A stretch of 34,108 nt of DNA from Candidatus Nealsoniibacteriota bacterium (GTDB taxonomy: Bacteria; Patescibacteriota; Minisyncoccia; Minisyncoccales; PWPS01), in assembly GCA_003553505.1 (NCBI GenBank), contig PWEN01000050.1, positions 1-34,108 on the forward strand, read 5' to 3'. The notes under the pieces were generated by a model. It had not been told where the DNA came from. It worked only from the letters and a program-made list of their open reading frames with translations, and searched no databases. Shown here one piece after another: positions 21,046-28,872 of the stretch. The stretch's first letter is position 1. The number at the start of each line of letters is the position of its first letter. The translations under genes were made by a program, and so were the position numbers.

Positions 21046-22092
21046 ATGAGTATAGATTTAAATAACTTTACACAAAAAAGTGTCCAAGCAATAGAAGAAG
21101 CGGTTAATCTTGCAAAAGAGAGAGGTAATCCGCAATTGAGCTCTGCCCATCTTGCATTTACCCTCTGCGCAGCCGAAGATACGGTCGTAAAGCCTCTCTT
21201 TGAGAGTCAAGACGCAGACAGAGAAAATATTGTACAAGAACTAAAGAGAGAAATAGAAAAACTTCCTGTTATTACGGGAGAAAAGAGAGACCCAGATGCA
21301 TCTCCGGAATTGGTAAAAGTGCTAGAGGTATCGAAAAGCGAGGCAGAAGAGCTTGGAGATAAATATATCAGCACAGAGCATATTTTACTTAGCTTACTGA
21401 AAACAAAGACAGATGTTTCTTCTGTTTTTGAAGATAATGGTATAAAATATGAATTAGTAAAAAATAGTTTAAATAATGTAAGAGGAAATATGAAAGTAAC
21501 AGATCAAAACCCGGAAAGCAAATATAATGCATTAGAGCAGTACGGCGAAGACTTTACCAAAAAAGCCTTGAACGGAGAACTTGATCCAGTCATTGGAAGA
21601 GATGAAGAGATAAGAAGAGTGATGCAGGTTCTCTCGAGAAGAACAAAGAATAACCCTGTTTTAATAGGGGATCCCGGAGTTGGTAAGACAGCTATTGTGG
21701 AAGGCTTGGCACAGAGGATCACAGCAGGGGATGTTCCCGAGTCACTGAAAAATAAGAAGCTTATTGGCTTACAGATGGGATCGCTTATTGCAGGAGCAAA
21801 ATACAGAGGTGAGTTTGAAGAGAGAATGAAATCGGTTTTAAAAGAGATAGAAGAGGCGAAAAAGGTACTTTATGAGGAAAAGGGAGTAACAATGGAGATT
21901 AGTGACAAAGTGAAAGACATGATCTTAAAGGAGGGTTTTGGCCCTGCATTTGGTGCTCGTCCTATGAAAAGGGTGGTTCAGAGCAAGATACTTGATGAGG
22001 TGGCGATGAAAGTCATAAGGCAAGAGATAGAAGAAGGGGAGAAAGTGCGGATCGATATTGATAATAAGGGAGGTGTTACCGTTTCAAAGTGA
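21046..22092 (+). CDS. ClpB/ClpC-type ATPase with a large internal deletion
   Basis: The 348-aa product joins parts of a normal Clp/Hsp100 unfoldase of about 850 aa. Residues 1-150 form the double Clp_N repeat ([12 protein letters not shown] ... [10 protein letters not shown]). Residues about 165-270 form the start of ATPase domain D1, with Walker A G-D-P-G-V-G-K-T (208-215) and K-Y-R-G-E-F-E-E-R. At about residue 270 (near nt 21856) it jumps to the C-terminal D2 small domain, [11 protein letters not shown] with F-G-A-R-P-M-K-R. D1 Walker B, the sensors, the arginine finger, the middle domain and D2 Walker A/B, about 500 residues, are missing in frame. Such a protein could not hydrolyse ATP normally. 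Deletion, assembly collapse or a dominant-negative short form are the choices. Confidence 0.85.
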   Translation: MSIDLNNFTQKSVQAIEEAVNLAKERGNPQLSSAHLAFTLCAAEDTVVKPLFESQDADRENIVQELKREIEKLPVITGEKRDPDASPELVKVLEVSKSEAEELGDKYISTEHILLSLLKTKTDVSSVFEDNGIKYELVKNSLNNVRGNMKVTDQNPESKYNALEQYGEDFTKKALNGELDPVIGRDEEIRRVMQVLSRRTKNNPVLIGDPGVGKTAIVEGLAQRITAGDVPESLKNKKLIGLQMGSLIAGAKYRGEFEERMKSVLKEIEEAKKVLYEEKGVTMEISDKVKDMILKEGFGPAFGARPMKRVVQSKILDEVAMKVIRQEIEEGEKVRIDIDNKGGVTVSK

Positions 22093-22659
22093 CCTTTTTT
22101 GATACTTAATTAAGAAGAAGATTATAAGTGTCACGGCAATGACAAGGATCACTGCCCAGCTGCCGTACTGAATGTATCTGTTTATCTCTCTGATAGCATA
22201 TCCGAAAAAATATCCTATAAAAACAAGAAAGCTGCTCCACACCATTCCTCCCAGAACGGAATAAAAAAGGAACTTTCTAAACCTCATTCTCGTTGTTCCT
22301 GCCAGCACGTATGTTATTATGCCAAGGCCGCTTGTTATTTTAACTAAAAAAACGAGAAGAGCCTCGTTTTTTTGGAATCTTTTTTTTAAACGATTTGAAA
22401 GTGATCTTTTTATGCGGAACAGTTTTTCTGCTCTTGCAAGAAGACGACTTCCTCCAAAATAACCGGAGAGATAAAAAACAGTATCGGCAATAACGTCCGC
22501 CAAGATACTCATAATCAAAACAATAAACACGTTAAAAGTTCCCAAGGATGCCAGAAAAGCGCCTGTCAGTGTGCTAAAAGGGCCCTCTATCATCATTAAG
22601 ATAAAGAGTAGAGGATAACCCCAAAGGGATATTGTTTCTATAAAAATCTCGTACTCCAT
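22084..22659 (-). CDS. DedA/VTT-family membrane protein
   Basis: The 191-aa protein has several membrane segments. The pattern is [17 protein letters not shown], then [17 protein letters not shown], an amphipathic loop, and [15 protein letters not shown]. This matches DedA (VTT/SNARE-associated) proteins, several of which flip undecaprenyl phosphate or phospholipids. ATG 22659 is preferred to the upstream TTG (22668). It converges with the clp gene and overlaps its 3' end by 9 nt, leaving no room for a terminator. Confidence 0.82.
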   Translation of the reverse strand: MEYEIFIETISLWGYPLLFILMMIEGPFSTLTGAFLASLGTFNVFIVLIMSILADVIADTVFYLSGYFGGSRLLARAEKLFRIKRSLSNRLKKRFQKNEALLVFLVKITSGLGIITYVLAGTTRMRFRKFLFYSVLGGMVWSSFLVFIGYFFGYAIREINRYIQYGSWAVILVIAVTLIIFFLIKYQKRSL

Positions 22660-22752
22660 CGCTGCCAATCTAGCATTTTTTTAAAGTAGTATAAAGTTTG
22701 TTTGTTTGTGTTGTTTATGTTAGTATAAAAAAAGTTTAAATGTTATAAAAAA

Positions 22753-23574
22753 ATGAACTACAAAAACAAAGGATCTTCAAACGTAACTGTTACCATAATA
22801 GCGGTAGTTGTTTTGTTGGTGATTTTGGCTATTGGAGTTATCTTCTTTAGGTCGCCACAAGAAGAGGTAATACCAGAAGAAGAGAGAGAGGAAGAGGTGA
22901 TACCAGAAGAAGATGAGGAAGAAAAGGAGGATACTTCTTTTGAGGAAGAGATGAAGGAGATAGTGGAGAGCTTTATAGGAAAACCTCACAAAAGCGGTCC
23001 GCTTGACGAGGACACTCTTTATACAGAAGAGGGTTTTGATTCTACTACACTTGTTCTTTCTTCTGTAGCAAAGTTTTATGCGGAAGATGAGCCCGAAGAA
23101 GAGATGAAAAAGATAAACTATTATCCGCAAGGAGAAGTTTCTTATGAGAACAGGTTACACTTTTCGACTTACCGCAATAAAGTTTCTGATTATTTCTCTG
23201 ATATAACGGAAAGAGTAGGGGGTGATTATGCGGAAAGTAAGACAGTTGTATTGAACAAGGAAGGTGATGATGGTCGTCTTATCGATATTGACTGGGAGGA
23301 GGAAATAGAGATTTATTATATTCCCGTGGAGTATGTATTGGAGGCTTTGCCCGAACTCCCTCTTGTTTGTGGTGTCATGTTTATTATGGATGGGGATGAA
23401 GAGATAGGTCTTGATGTGCGCACAGAGGGGGTTGTTGTTGATGGAGTTGATATAATCTATGCCTCAAGTAGCAAAGAAGAGGTTACAAAAAGCGACTTCA
23501 TTGAGTACTTAGATGAGTCGGAGTTTGACGGAGTTGTTTTTTATGAATTTGTTGACTTAGAAGATGGAAGATAA
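22753..23574 (+). CDS. DUF1460 amidase-like protein with both catalytic residues replaced
   Basis: The 273-aa protein has one N-terminal membrane segment (about 11-32), an acidic linker with a repeated E-E-V-I-P-E-E, and a domain from about residue 65. I read the domain as DUF1460 (N-acetylmuramoyl-L-alanine amidase-like, NlpC/P60 related). F-I-G-K-P-H, R-L-H-F-S-T-Y...F-S-D-I-T-E-R-V-G-G, I-Y-Y-I-P and I-G-L-D-V...Y-A-S-S-S line up with family landmarks. The catalytic Cys of F-D-C-T-T is Ser here (F-D-S-T-T, S97), and the His of G-L-D-V-S-H-V-G is gone (G-L-D-V-R-T-E-G). It is probably a wall-binding pseudoenzyme. It overlaps the deformylase gene by 11 nt and heads a four-gene envelope operon. 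Confidence 0.7.
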   Translation: MNYKNKGSSNVTVTIIAVVVLLVILAIGVIFFRSPQEEVIPEEEREEEVIPEEDEEEKEDTSFEEEMKEIVESFIGKPHKSGPLDEDTLYTEEGFDSTTLVLSSVAKFYAEDEPEEEMKKINYYPQGEVSYENRLHFSTYRNKVSDYFSDITERVGGDYAESKTVVLNKEGDDGRLIDIDWEEEIEIYYIPVEYVLEALPELPLVCGVMFIMDGDEEIGLDVRTEGVVVDGVDIIYASSSKEEVTKSDFIEYLDESEFDGVVFYEFVDLEDGR

Positions 23575-24361
23575 AGCCAAGAAAAGTACGATTTTATTTA
23601 CTATTATTGCTGCACTGGGATTATTGCATTCCGGATATGAGCTTATTGAAAAGGGCTCTTTAGTTTTGATCGTTGGTACGGTTTATTATCTTGCCCTTGT
23701 TATCCTTTGTGCTTTAAATCTGCAGCTAAAGAGAACTCTATTTTTAAGAGTGGCAACCCTTCTTACTTTGCCGGGACTTGTTTTCTTTCTTTTTGGGGGA
23801 GCGCCCTTTTATGCTGTTGTTTCTGTGGCGCTTTTCTTGATCGGTTTTTATTCTCTTATAAACATTCCTCGTGGTGGCGTTGTCTGTTATCCTAATCCTG
23901 TGCTACGCAGAAAGGCAAGAAAGGTTTCCGCGTTTGAGATGCACGACTTGATGGAGAAGATGATGGAAACATTGAAAAAAGAAGATGGAGCAGGAATTGC
24001 CGCTCCACAAGTAGGAGTTTCTCAAAGAGTGATAATGATAAACACAGGAGAAGGGATAAGCACCTTTATAAATCCTGTTGTTACCCCTGTGGGATCCGAT
24101 AGAGTTGTTTCCAATGAAGGGTGCTTGAGTCTTAGGGGTGTGTGGGCCGATGTTGAGCGTCACTACAAGGTGATGGTGGAGGCGTATAACAAAGAAGGAG
24201 AAAAGATCTTTACAGAAGCGGAAGGCATGATAGCTATCATAATACAACATGAAGCAGATCACCTTGATGGAGTATTATTTATAGATCACCTTCCTCTAAA
24301 AAAGAAGATAAAGGAGATTTTAAAGTACTATTTTAGGGAGTACATATGGCAAAAAGACTAA
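23564..24361 (+). CDS. def: Peptide deformylase fused to four transmembrane segments
   Basis: The 265-aa product has two parts. Residues 1-100 form about four hydrophobic helices (near 8-27, 31-52, 59-78 and 80-100). Residues 104-265 are a complete peptide deformylase: G-A-G-I-A-A-P-Q-V-G (142-151), E-G-C-L-S-L (185-190, metal Cys) and Q-H-E-A-D-H-L-D-G (HExxH, 229-233). No Met or start codon lies at the junction, so the fusion is in the gene itself. Deformylase removes the formyl group from nascent proteins and is normally soluble and about 150-190 aa. An even number of helices would place the enzyme in the cytoplasm if the N-terminus is inside. It overlaps DUF1460 (11 nt) and mltG (16 nt). 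Confidence 0.9.
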   Translation: MEDKAKKSTILFTIIAALGLLHSGYELIEKGSLVLIVGTVYYLALVILCALNLQLKRTLFLRVATLLTLPGLVFFLFGGAPFYAVVSVALFLIGFYSLINIPRGGVVCYPNPVLRRKARKVSAFEMHDLMEKMMETLKKEDGAGIAAPQVGVSQRVIMINTGEGISTFINPVVTPVGSDRVVSNEGCLSLRGVWADVERHYKVMVEAYNKEGEKIFTEAEGMIAIIIQHEADHLDGVLFIDHLPLKKKIKEILKYYFREYIWQKD

Positions 24362-25320
24362 CTATCTTGGCAACTATTGCCTTGTTTGCCTTATTTTTTT
24401 TTGAGTTGCACATCGCAGAGTATACGTCAGAAGAGAAGCTGGTAAACATAGAGCCCGGCAAAGGAGTGTTTGAGATGTCTAACAAACTAAGAGATAACGG
24501 TGTTATTGGCAGCGTTATTGTTTTTAACACTTACGTCTTTCTGTCCGGAAAAAGAGGGGATCTTAAAGCGGGCAGTTATCTTTTTGATAGTAGTGCGACC
24601 ACTCACGATGTGGTAGAAAAGATATACAGGGGAGATGTTTATGCGAGAACCATTACCATCATTGAAGGGTGGAACCTAAATGATATAGCGACATATCTAA
24701 AGGAAGAGGGTTTCGGGAAAAAAGAGGAGTTTTACAGCATTACGGGAAGACCGCCTTACTACAAAGAAGGGGAGCTCTTTGAAGGATATCCTGCGAGTGT
24801 GGAGGTAAGAGGAAGGGATGATGTTACTATGGAAGGTTTCTTGTTTCCCGATACGTATCACATTCCTTTTAATGCTGATATGGGAGATGTTGTTTCTATT
24901 ATATTAAAAGAGTCGAGAGAGAGAATGAAAGATCTTTCATTTGAAACGGTGACTATTGCTTCGCTTATTGAAAAAGAGGTTCGTTTGATGGAGGATAAAA
25001 AGCTGGTTTCGGGGATAATAAGAGAGCGTATGAGAATAGGTATGCCGTTACAGATCGATGCTACTATAACCTATCTTACCGGTAAGCGTACAACAAGAGT
25101 TACTACGGAAGAGACACGTATAGACTCTCCTTACAACACATATCTTTATGCCGGTCTTCCCAAAGGGCCGATATCAAGTCCCGGAGAGTCCAGCATAGAG
25201 GCTGCGAAAAAACCAAAAGAGAGTGAATATCTTTACTATCTTTCTAAGCCAACAGGAGAAACAGTGTTTAGCAGAAACTTGGAAGAACACAATATAGCTA
25301 AAAATGAGTATTTAAGATGA
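24346..25320 (+). CDS. mltG: Endolytic murein transglycosylase MltG
   Basis: The 324-aa protein has an N-terminal membrane anchor (about 5-20) and a YceG domain. Landmarks: L-R-D-N-G-V-I, L-K-A-G-S-Y-L-F, G-F-L-F-P-D-T-Y, A-S-L-I-E-K-E (catalytic Glu), L-Q-I-D-A-T-I-T-Y, and S-P-Y-N-T-Y-L-Y-A-G-L-P-K-G-P-I-S-S-P-G. MltG cuts nascent glycan strands at the membrane and is thought to set their length. Its presence, with ddh, indicates a peptidoglycan wall. It overlaps the deformylase gene and its stop overlaps the next start (ATGA). Confidence 0.94.
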   Translation: MAKRLTILATIALFALFFFELHIAEYTSEEKLVNIEPGKGVFEMSNKLRDNGVIGSVIVFNTYVFLSGKRGDLKAGSYLFDSSATTHDVVEKIYRGDVYARTITIIEGWNLNDIATYLKEEGFGKKEEFYSITGRPPYYKEGELFEGYPASVEVRGRDDVTMEGFLFPDTYHIPFNADMGDVVSIILKESRERMKDLSFETVTIASLIEKEVRLMEDKKLVSGIIRERMRIGMPLQIDATITYLTGKRTTRVTTEETRIDSPYNTYLYAGLPKGPISSPGESSIEAAKKPKESEYLYYLSKPTGETVFSRNLEEHNIAKNEYLR

Positions 25321-25835
25321 TCGCTATAATAGTTGCACCAAAAGATTTTCGTGACGAGGAGTATTTTATTTCCCTTGATGTTCTTTCTAGAGAGGAGGAT
25401 GTGGTTACGTTTAGTACCAAAAAAGGCCCCATAATAGGAGCGGAAGGGGGAGAAGGAGATGCACAAAAAGAGATAAAGGATATGTCGGTAAGTGAGTTCT
25501 CTGCCATTGTTTTTGTAGGTGGGCCGGGGTGTTTAAAGTTTCTTGACAACGAAGAAAGTTACCGTGTTTTAAGAGAGGCTAATTGTGTACTGGGGGCTAT
25601 ATGTATATCTCCCGTTATACTGGCAAATGCGGGAGTTCTAAAGGGGGTAAGGGCAACTGTTTGGTCTTCTGATATGGAGAGATCACCCATAAGGACCTTG
25701 AAAGAGAAGGGTGCGATACATGAGAACTCTTCTGTTGTTATAGATAAAAGGATTGTTACCGCAAACGGACCTGGTGCAACAAAAGATTTTGCAGAAGCGG
25801 TGCTTGATTTGACAAAAAAACAAAAAGAGATATAA
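25317..25835 (+). CDS. DJ-1/PfpI-family protein
   Basis: The 172-aa protein has the class I glutamine amidotransferase-like fold of DJ-1/PfpI: V-F-V-G-G-P-G in the middle and the nucleophile elbow L-G-A-I-C-I-S-P, with Cys96. It continues A-N-A-G-V-L-K-G and later T-A-N-G-P-G-A-T-K-D-F-A-E-A-V-L as in the family. Members include chaperones, deglycase-like and protease-like proteins, so the role is not fixed. It is the last gene of the envelope operon (ATGA overlap with mltG). The rplJ promoter overlaps its 3' end. Confidence 0.88.
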   Translation: MIAIIVAPKDFRDEEYFISLDVLSREEDVVTFSTKKGPIIGAEGGEGDAQKEIKDMSVSEFSAIVFVGGPGCLKFLDNEESYRVLREANCVLGAICISPVILANAGVLKGVRATVWSSDMERSPIRTLKEKGAIHENSSVVIDKRIVTANGPGATKDFAEAVLDLTKKQKEI

Positions 25836-25836
25836 T
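25809..25836 (+). promoter_or_regulatory. Strong promoter for rplJ-rplL
   Basis: Perfect TTGACA, 16-nt spacer, perfect TATAAT, inside the last codons of the DJ-1 gene. The transcript would start about 10 nt before the L10 leader hairpin. Confidence 0.85.
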
Positions 25837-25853
25837 TGGTTTATAAAAAATTC

Positions 25854-25916
25854 CGCAGACAACGGGTAGCGTGTAAATCCCGTCGAGGAAGAAAATAAGA
25901 AGTTTTTCTGTCTGCG
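25854..25916 (+). ncRNA. Ribosomal protein L10 leader RNA
   Basis: A closing stem CGCAGACA / TGTCTGCG surrounds an inner ACGGG / CCCGT hairpin and an A-rich segment, just upstream of rplJ. This matches the arrangement of the L10 leader that the L10-(L12)4 complex binds to repress its own operon. I recognise it by position and structure; a covariance-model search was not run. Confidence 0.75.
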
Positions 25917-25933
25917 TTTTGCAGATTTTTATT

Positions 25934-26449
25934 ATGGCAGTAACAAAAGAAAAAAAGAAAGAGATCGTTAATTCGCTTCGCGAAGATCTTTCCAATCAGA
26001 AGGCGGTTGTTGTTGTAGGATTCAAGGGTTTGACAGGAGAAGATGCGTCCTCCATGAGAAGAGAGATCCGTCAGGCGGGAGCGAAGATATTTATTACCAG
26101 AAAAACACTGGCAAAAATAGCTTTTGATGAGAAAGGGATTGATTTGGACCCTCTCTCCTTTGAAGGAGAAGTAGGATTTGTTTTCGGCTTTAATGACAGT
26201 ATAGAGACAGTAAAAACCGTCTATCAGTTCATTAAAGAAGAAAAAATATCCGCTTTAGGCGGGGTAATGGAAGGAAAGGTTTTGTCTGCGGACGAGGTAT
26301 TGGAAATAGCGAAGCTTCCTTCTCGTGAAGAGCTTCTTTCCAAGCTTCTTGGAACAATGTCTGCGCCCATGGGAGGATTTTTGCAAGTTCTCCAGGGCAA
26401 CATAAAAGGTCTTTTGTATATTTTGGCAAATGCCAAACAAGATAAGTAA
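25934..26449 (+). CDS. rplJ: 50S ribosomal protein uL10
   Basis: The 171-aa product starts at ATG 25934 ([12 protein letters not shown]), not at the track's 25919, whose first codons overlap the leader end. The L10 landmarks are [10 protein letters not shown] near residue 25, [10 protein letters not shown], and L-A-K-L-type helices. The C-terminal helix binds L7/L12 dimers. L10 anchors the ribosomal stalk that recruits translation GTPases and probably represses this operon through the leader RNA. There is no SD. rplL follows after 8 nt. Confidence 0.96.
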   Translation: MAVTKEKKKEIVNSLREDLSNQKAVVVVGFKGLTGEDASSMRREIRQAGAKIFITRKTLAKIAFDEKGIDLDPLSFEGEVGFVFGFNDSIETVKTVYQFIKEEKISALGGVMEGKVLSADEVLEIAKLPSREELLSKLLGTMSAPMGGFLQVLQGNIKGLLYILANAKQDK

Positions 26450-26457
26450 TAAAAAAA

Positions 26458-26898
26458 ATGGCTGAAGAAAAAAAGAAAAAGGAAGAAAAAACAGAAGAAG
26501 TTTCCGGCAATCTCGAGGATCTCATAAAGAGCATTGAGAACTTGTCGGTGCTAGAGCTTTCCGAGCTTGTTAAGGCTCTCGAAGAGAGACTCGGTGTTTC
26601 CGCTGCAGCTCCTGTAGCAGCTGCCGCGCCTGCAGCAGCCGATGGTGGTCAAGAAGGTGGAGGAGAAGAGGAAGAGAAGAGCAAGTACACCATGGAACTT
26701 AAGTCTGTGGGAGACAAGAAGATAGAGGTGATCAAAATAGTAAGAGATATTACCGGTCAAGGATTAAAAGAGGCTAAGGATCTTGTTGATTCTGCTGTCT
26801 CTGAGCCGCAGGTAATAAAAGAAGATGTCCCTGCCGAGGAAGCTAAAGAAGCAGAAGGAAGATTTAGTGAAATCGGAGCACAAGTAGAACTTAAATAG
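26458..26898 (+). CDS. rplL: 50S ribosomal protein bL12 (L7/L12)
   Basis: The 146-aa product forms the flexible stalk of the ribosome that stimulates translation GTPases. The N-terminal dimerisation domain is [19 protein letters not shown]. The hinge is rich in Ala, Pro and Gly. The C-terminal domain carries the conserved [20 protein letters not shown]. It is longer than the usual 120-125 aa because of a charged N-terminal extension and an acidic hinge. No SD precedes the start. Its terminator lies inside the convergent gene. Confidence 0.96.
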   Translation: MAEEKKKKEEKTEEVSGNLEDLIKSIENLSVLELSELVKALEERLGVSAAAPVAAAAPAAADGGQEGGGEEEEKSKYTMELKSVGDKKIEVIKIVRDITGQGLKEAKDLVDSAVSEPQVIKEDVPAEEAKEAEGRFSEIGAQVELK

Positions 26899-26905
26899 AA
26901 ATCTT

Positions 26906-28648
26906 TTAAAGTTCGATTAGATATACCTTCTTGTCATCAAGGAGGTATATTTCTTTTTTATCAGAGGATATATAGATATCTTTTAGATTATTGAAATTTT
27001 CACTGTGTATCTGTTTTTCGAGCTCTCCTTCTTTGTTTACGACAATAACTCTTTGTGGCTCTAACAAGAAAAGAGGAGCATCTATTTCCGTGTGTATCTT
27101 TGTTACAGAGGATAGGGCGGGATATATGGAAAAGTTTATCTCTTCCTCGTAACTTCCGGTGTAATAACGGTGTATCTTCTTTTCTTCATCAAGCACGAAG
27201 ATCGATCTATCTATTGCTATATCAACACCTTTTCCATGGTTTTTCTCGCCTTCTTTTATCCACAAAGAAGGCCGTCTTTCTCCGTAAAATATTATCTCGT
27301 TTTTTGTTTCTTCAAGCAGATAGGCTCTGTTATTAAAAGAGGAGAGCGCTATAAAGTGGGCATCCTCATAAGGGAGATTTGTTTTTGATGATCTCACCTC
27401 TCCGTTTACTACCCTTATTATGTCTCCTTCTTGAGAGAAAAGCATTACCCCTTCGTTTGAAAGAGTGGACAGAATGATCTCTTCTTGAAGCTCTTTTATC
27501 TCGTATTCTCCGTTTTTATCCATTACCGCCATCTTGTTTTCGTGTAAAAGATAAAAACCATCCTCTGAAGCAACCATGCTGTCCGGGGAAAACTCCTCCA
27601 CTTCTCCTATTAGAATTGGGTCTTCAACATTCTCTCTTTTGGAGAGTTCATAAAGATAGTTCTTCAAGTTTTTCTTTTCGTCCCTTGCAAGCTGTGTGTC
27701 TATCTCTGAGAGATTCTTCATCGCTTCTTCAAAAACCGGAAGAATGTTATCAAGCTCTCCTCCTTTTACGGCCTCTGTTTTTTGCACTATCTTTTCTATT
27801 GCAGTTATCTTTCTTTCTTCAATTACTCTCTTGCTTATTGTAAAGACAGATATGCCTGCCAATACAACTATAAGAGCAAGAAGGGCAGGAAGAAGAACCT
27901 TTTTTGTAGGCAGAGAAGGTCTTTTTATTGCCTGCATTCTTACTATTAAGGGTGCAAAAGCTTCTTTTAGTGATATTTTTTCCTCTGCTGGCGATATTGT
28001 GCTTGATTCGTCTTTTATGCTTGTTGTGTAATCGATAACGAGTGCTGCACCGCTTATATTTGGAAATCTTTTTTTATGAAGATTAGATATGTTTTCCATG
28101 AACTCCTCATCGAGAGAAGATTCTGCCATTTTTTCCAGAATCTTTCCTTTTGTAAACGGTCTGTGCATCTCTTCTGTGATAACCACCACTTTGTCTTTCT
28201 TCTTCATCTTGCCGTATACTATGTTCTGAAAAACAGGCGATCCACTTTCTTCCACTTCTTTTCCTATGTCTGCAACACTTCCGTTGCTAAGAAGGAAAAC
28301 TTTTCCTTTACCAACTTTTCCCATGTAGATAAGAAAGTTTTTGGAAGAGAGAAATGTTATGCTTACTCTTCCTATGTACTCCTTCTTTTCTATTATTTCA
28401 TTTACTTCTTTGAGCGCTCTTTTTAGCGCCTTGTCCGGGGAAAGAGAGGGGTCTTCATAGTATTTTTCTTTTGCTGCGTGGAATATATTGGAAAGAAGGG
28501 GAGAGTCCGTCTTGCGTGCATTTGAAATCTCTCCCACCATGTAAAGCCTTCCAACTCGTCGCTGGTAGGCATCTTTAGGGTCATGATAAAAGCTCTCACA
28601 AAGCTTTTTTTCTTTCTCTGGATTGAAGTATAGCTCGAATATCTTCAT
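26906..28648 (-). CDS. Degenerate PPM/PP2C-like domain - TM - propeller-like protein
   Basis: The 580-aa protein has three parts. Residues about 1-245 resemble a PPM-type phosphatase fold: Y-M-V-G-E-I-S-N-A, V-S-I-T-F-L-S-S-K-N, M-G-K-V-G-K-G-K-V-F-L-L where GDSR would stand, and D-K-V-V-V-I-T-E-E. The metal-binding aspartates (DG-GG, GD) are not apparent, so activity is doubtful. One membrane segment follows (about 250-272, LLPALLALIVVLAGISVFTI), then a coiled region. The last 220 residues have repeated short strands (D-G-F-Y-L-L-H-E, R-A-Y-L-L-E-E, R-S-I-F-V-L-D-E, K-E-I-Y-L-L-D-D) like a beta-propeller. The PPM and propeller calls are inference. It is convergent with rplL, 8 nt apart. Confidence 0.6.
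   Translation of the reverse strand: MKIFELYFNPEKEKKLCESFYHDPKDAYQRRVGRLYMVGEISNARKTDSPLLSNIFHAAKEKYYEDPSLSPDKALKRALKEVNEIIEKKEYIGRVSITFLSSKNFLIYMGKVGKGKVFLLSNGSVADIGKEVEESGSPVFQNIVYGKMKKKDKVVVITEEMHRPFTKGKILEKMAESSLDEEFMENISNLHKKRFPNISGAALVIDYTTSIKDESSTISPAEEKISLKEAFAPLIVRMQAIKRPSLPTKKVLLPALLALIVVLAGISVFTISKRVIEERKITAIEKIVQKTEAVKGGELDNILPVFEEAMKNLSEIDTQLARDEKKNLKNYLYELSKRENVEDPILIGEVEEFSPDSMVASEDGFYLLHENKMAVMDKNGEYEIKELQEEIILSTLSNEGVMLFSQEGDIIRVVNGEVRSSKTNLPYEDAHFIALSSFNNRAYLLEETKNEIIFYGERRPSLWIKEGEKNHGKGVDIAIDRSIFVLDEEKKIHRYYTGSYEEEINFSIYPALSSVTKIHTEIDAPLFLLEPQRVIVVNKEGELEKQIHSENFNNLKDIYISSDKKEIYLLDDKKVYLIEL
26921..26960 (+). terminator. rplJ-rplL terminator inside the convergent gene
   Basis: A 13-bp stem (ATATACCT-T-CTTG with CAAG-G-AGGTATAT, one G-U pair) with loop TCAT is followed by TTCTTTTTT. 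It lies within the last codons of the minus-strand PPM-like gene, so one DNA segment is both coding and terminator. Confidence 0.85.
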
Positions 28649-28686
28649 ATCTTTAATTATAAGATTTTTTTATAAAAATACAATTT

Positions 28687-28715
28687 TTGATTTATTTTTT
28701 TATGCTTGCTATAAT
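28687..28715 (+). promoter_or_regulatory. Promoter for tRNA-Val
   Basis: TTGATT, 17-nt spacer, TATAAT with an extended TG (TGC-TATAAT), 7 nt before the tRNA. Confidence 0.75.
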
Positions 28716-28722
28716 TACAAAA

Positions 28723-28796
28723 GGACGATTAGCTCAGCTGGCTAGAGCGCTGCACTCACATTGCAGAGGTCGTAGGTTCAAGTCCTGCATCGTCCA
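28723..28796 (+). tRNA. tRNA-Val (anticodon CAC)
   Basis: Acceptor stem GGACGAT / ATCGTCC, anticodon stem CTGCA / TGCAG around CT-CAC-AT, T arm with TTCAAGT, discriminator A. CCA is not encoded. The CAC anticodon reads only GTG. Confidence 0.95.
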
Positions 28797-28802
28797 CTAC
28801 TC

Positions 28803-28830
28803 TTGACAAAATAACAAAATCGTGTAATAT
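28803..28830 (+). promoter_or_regulatory. Promoter for hsp20
   Basis: Perfect TTGACA, 16-nt spacer, TAATAT, just after tRNA-Val. I see no CIRCE-type inverted repeat, so heat-shock control by HrcA is not supported here. Confidence 0.7.
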
Positions 28831-28839
28831 TTAGGGTGA

Positions 28840-28855
28840 AAAGGTCGGATTAAAA
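28840..28855 (+). promoter_or_regulatory. Recurring leader motif, copy C (AAAGGTCGGATTAAAA)
   Basis: Same motif as copies A and B with one extra G. GGTC begins 30 nt before the hsp20 ATG. It lies about 10 nt after the -10 element, so it is at the 5' end of the transcript. Confidence 0.45.
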
Positions 28856-28872
28856 ACCAATCTTTTAAAACT

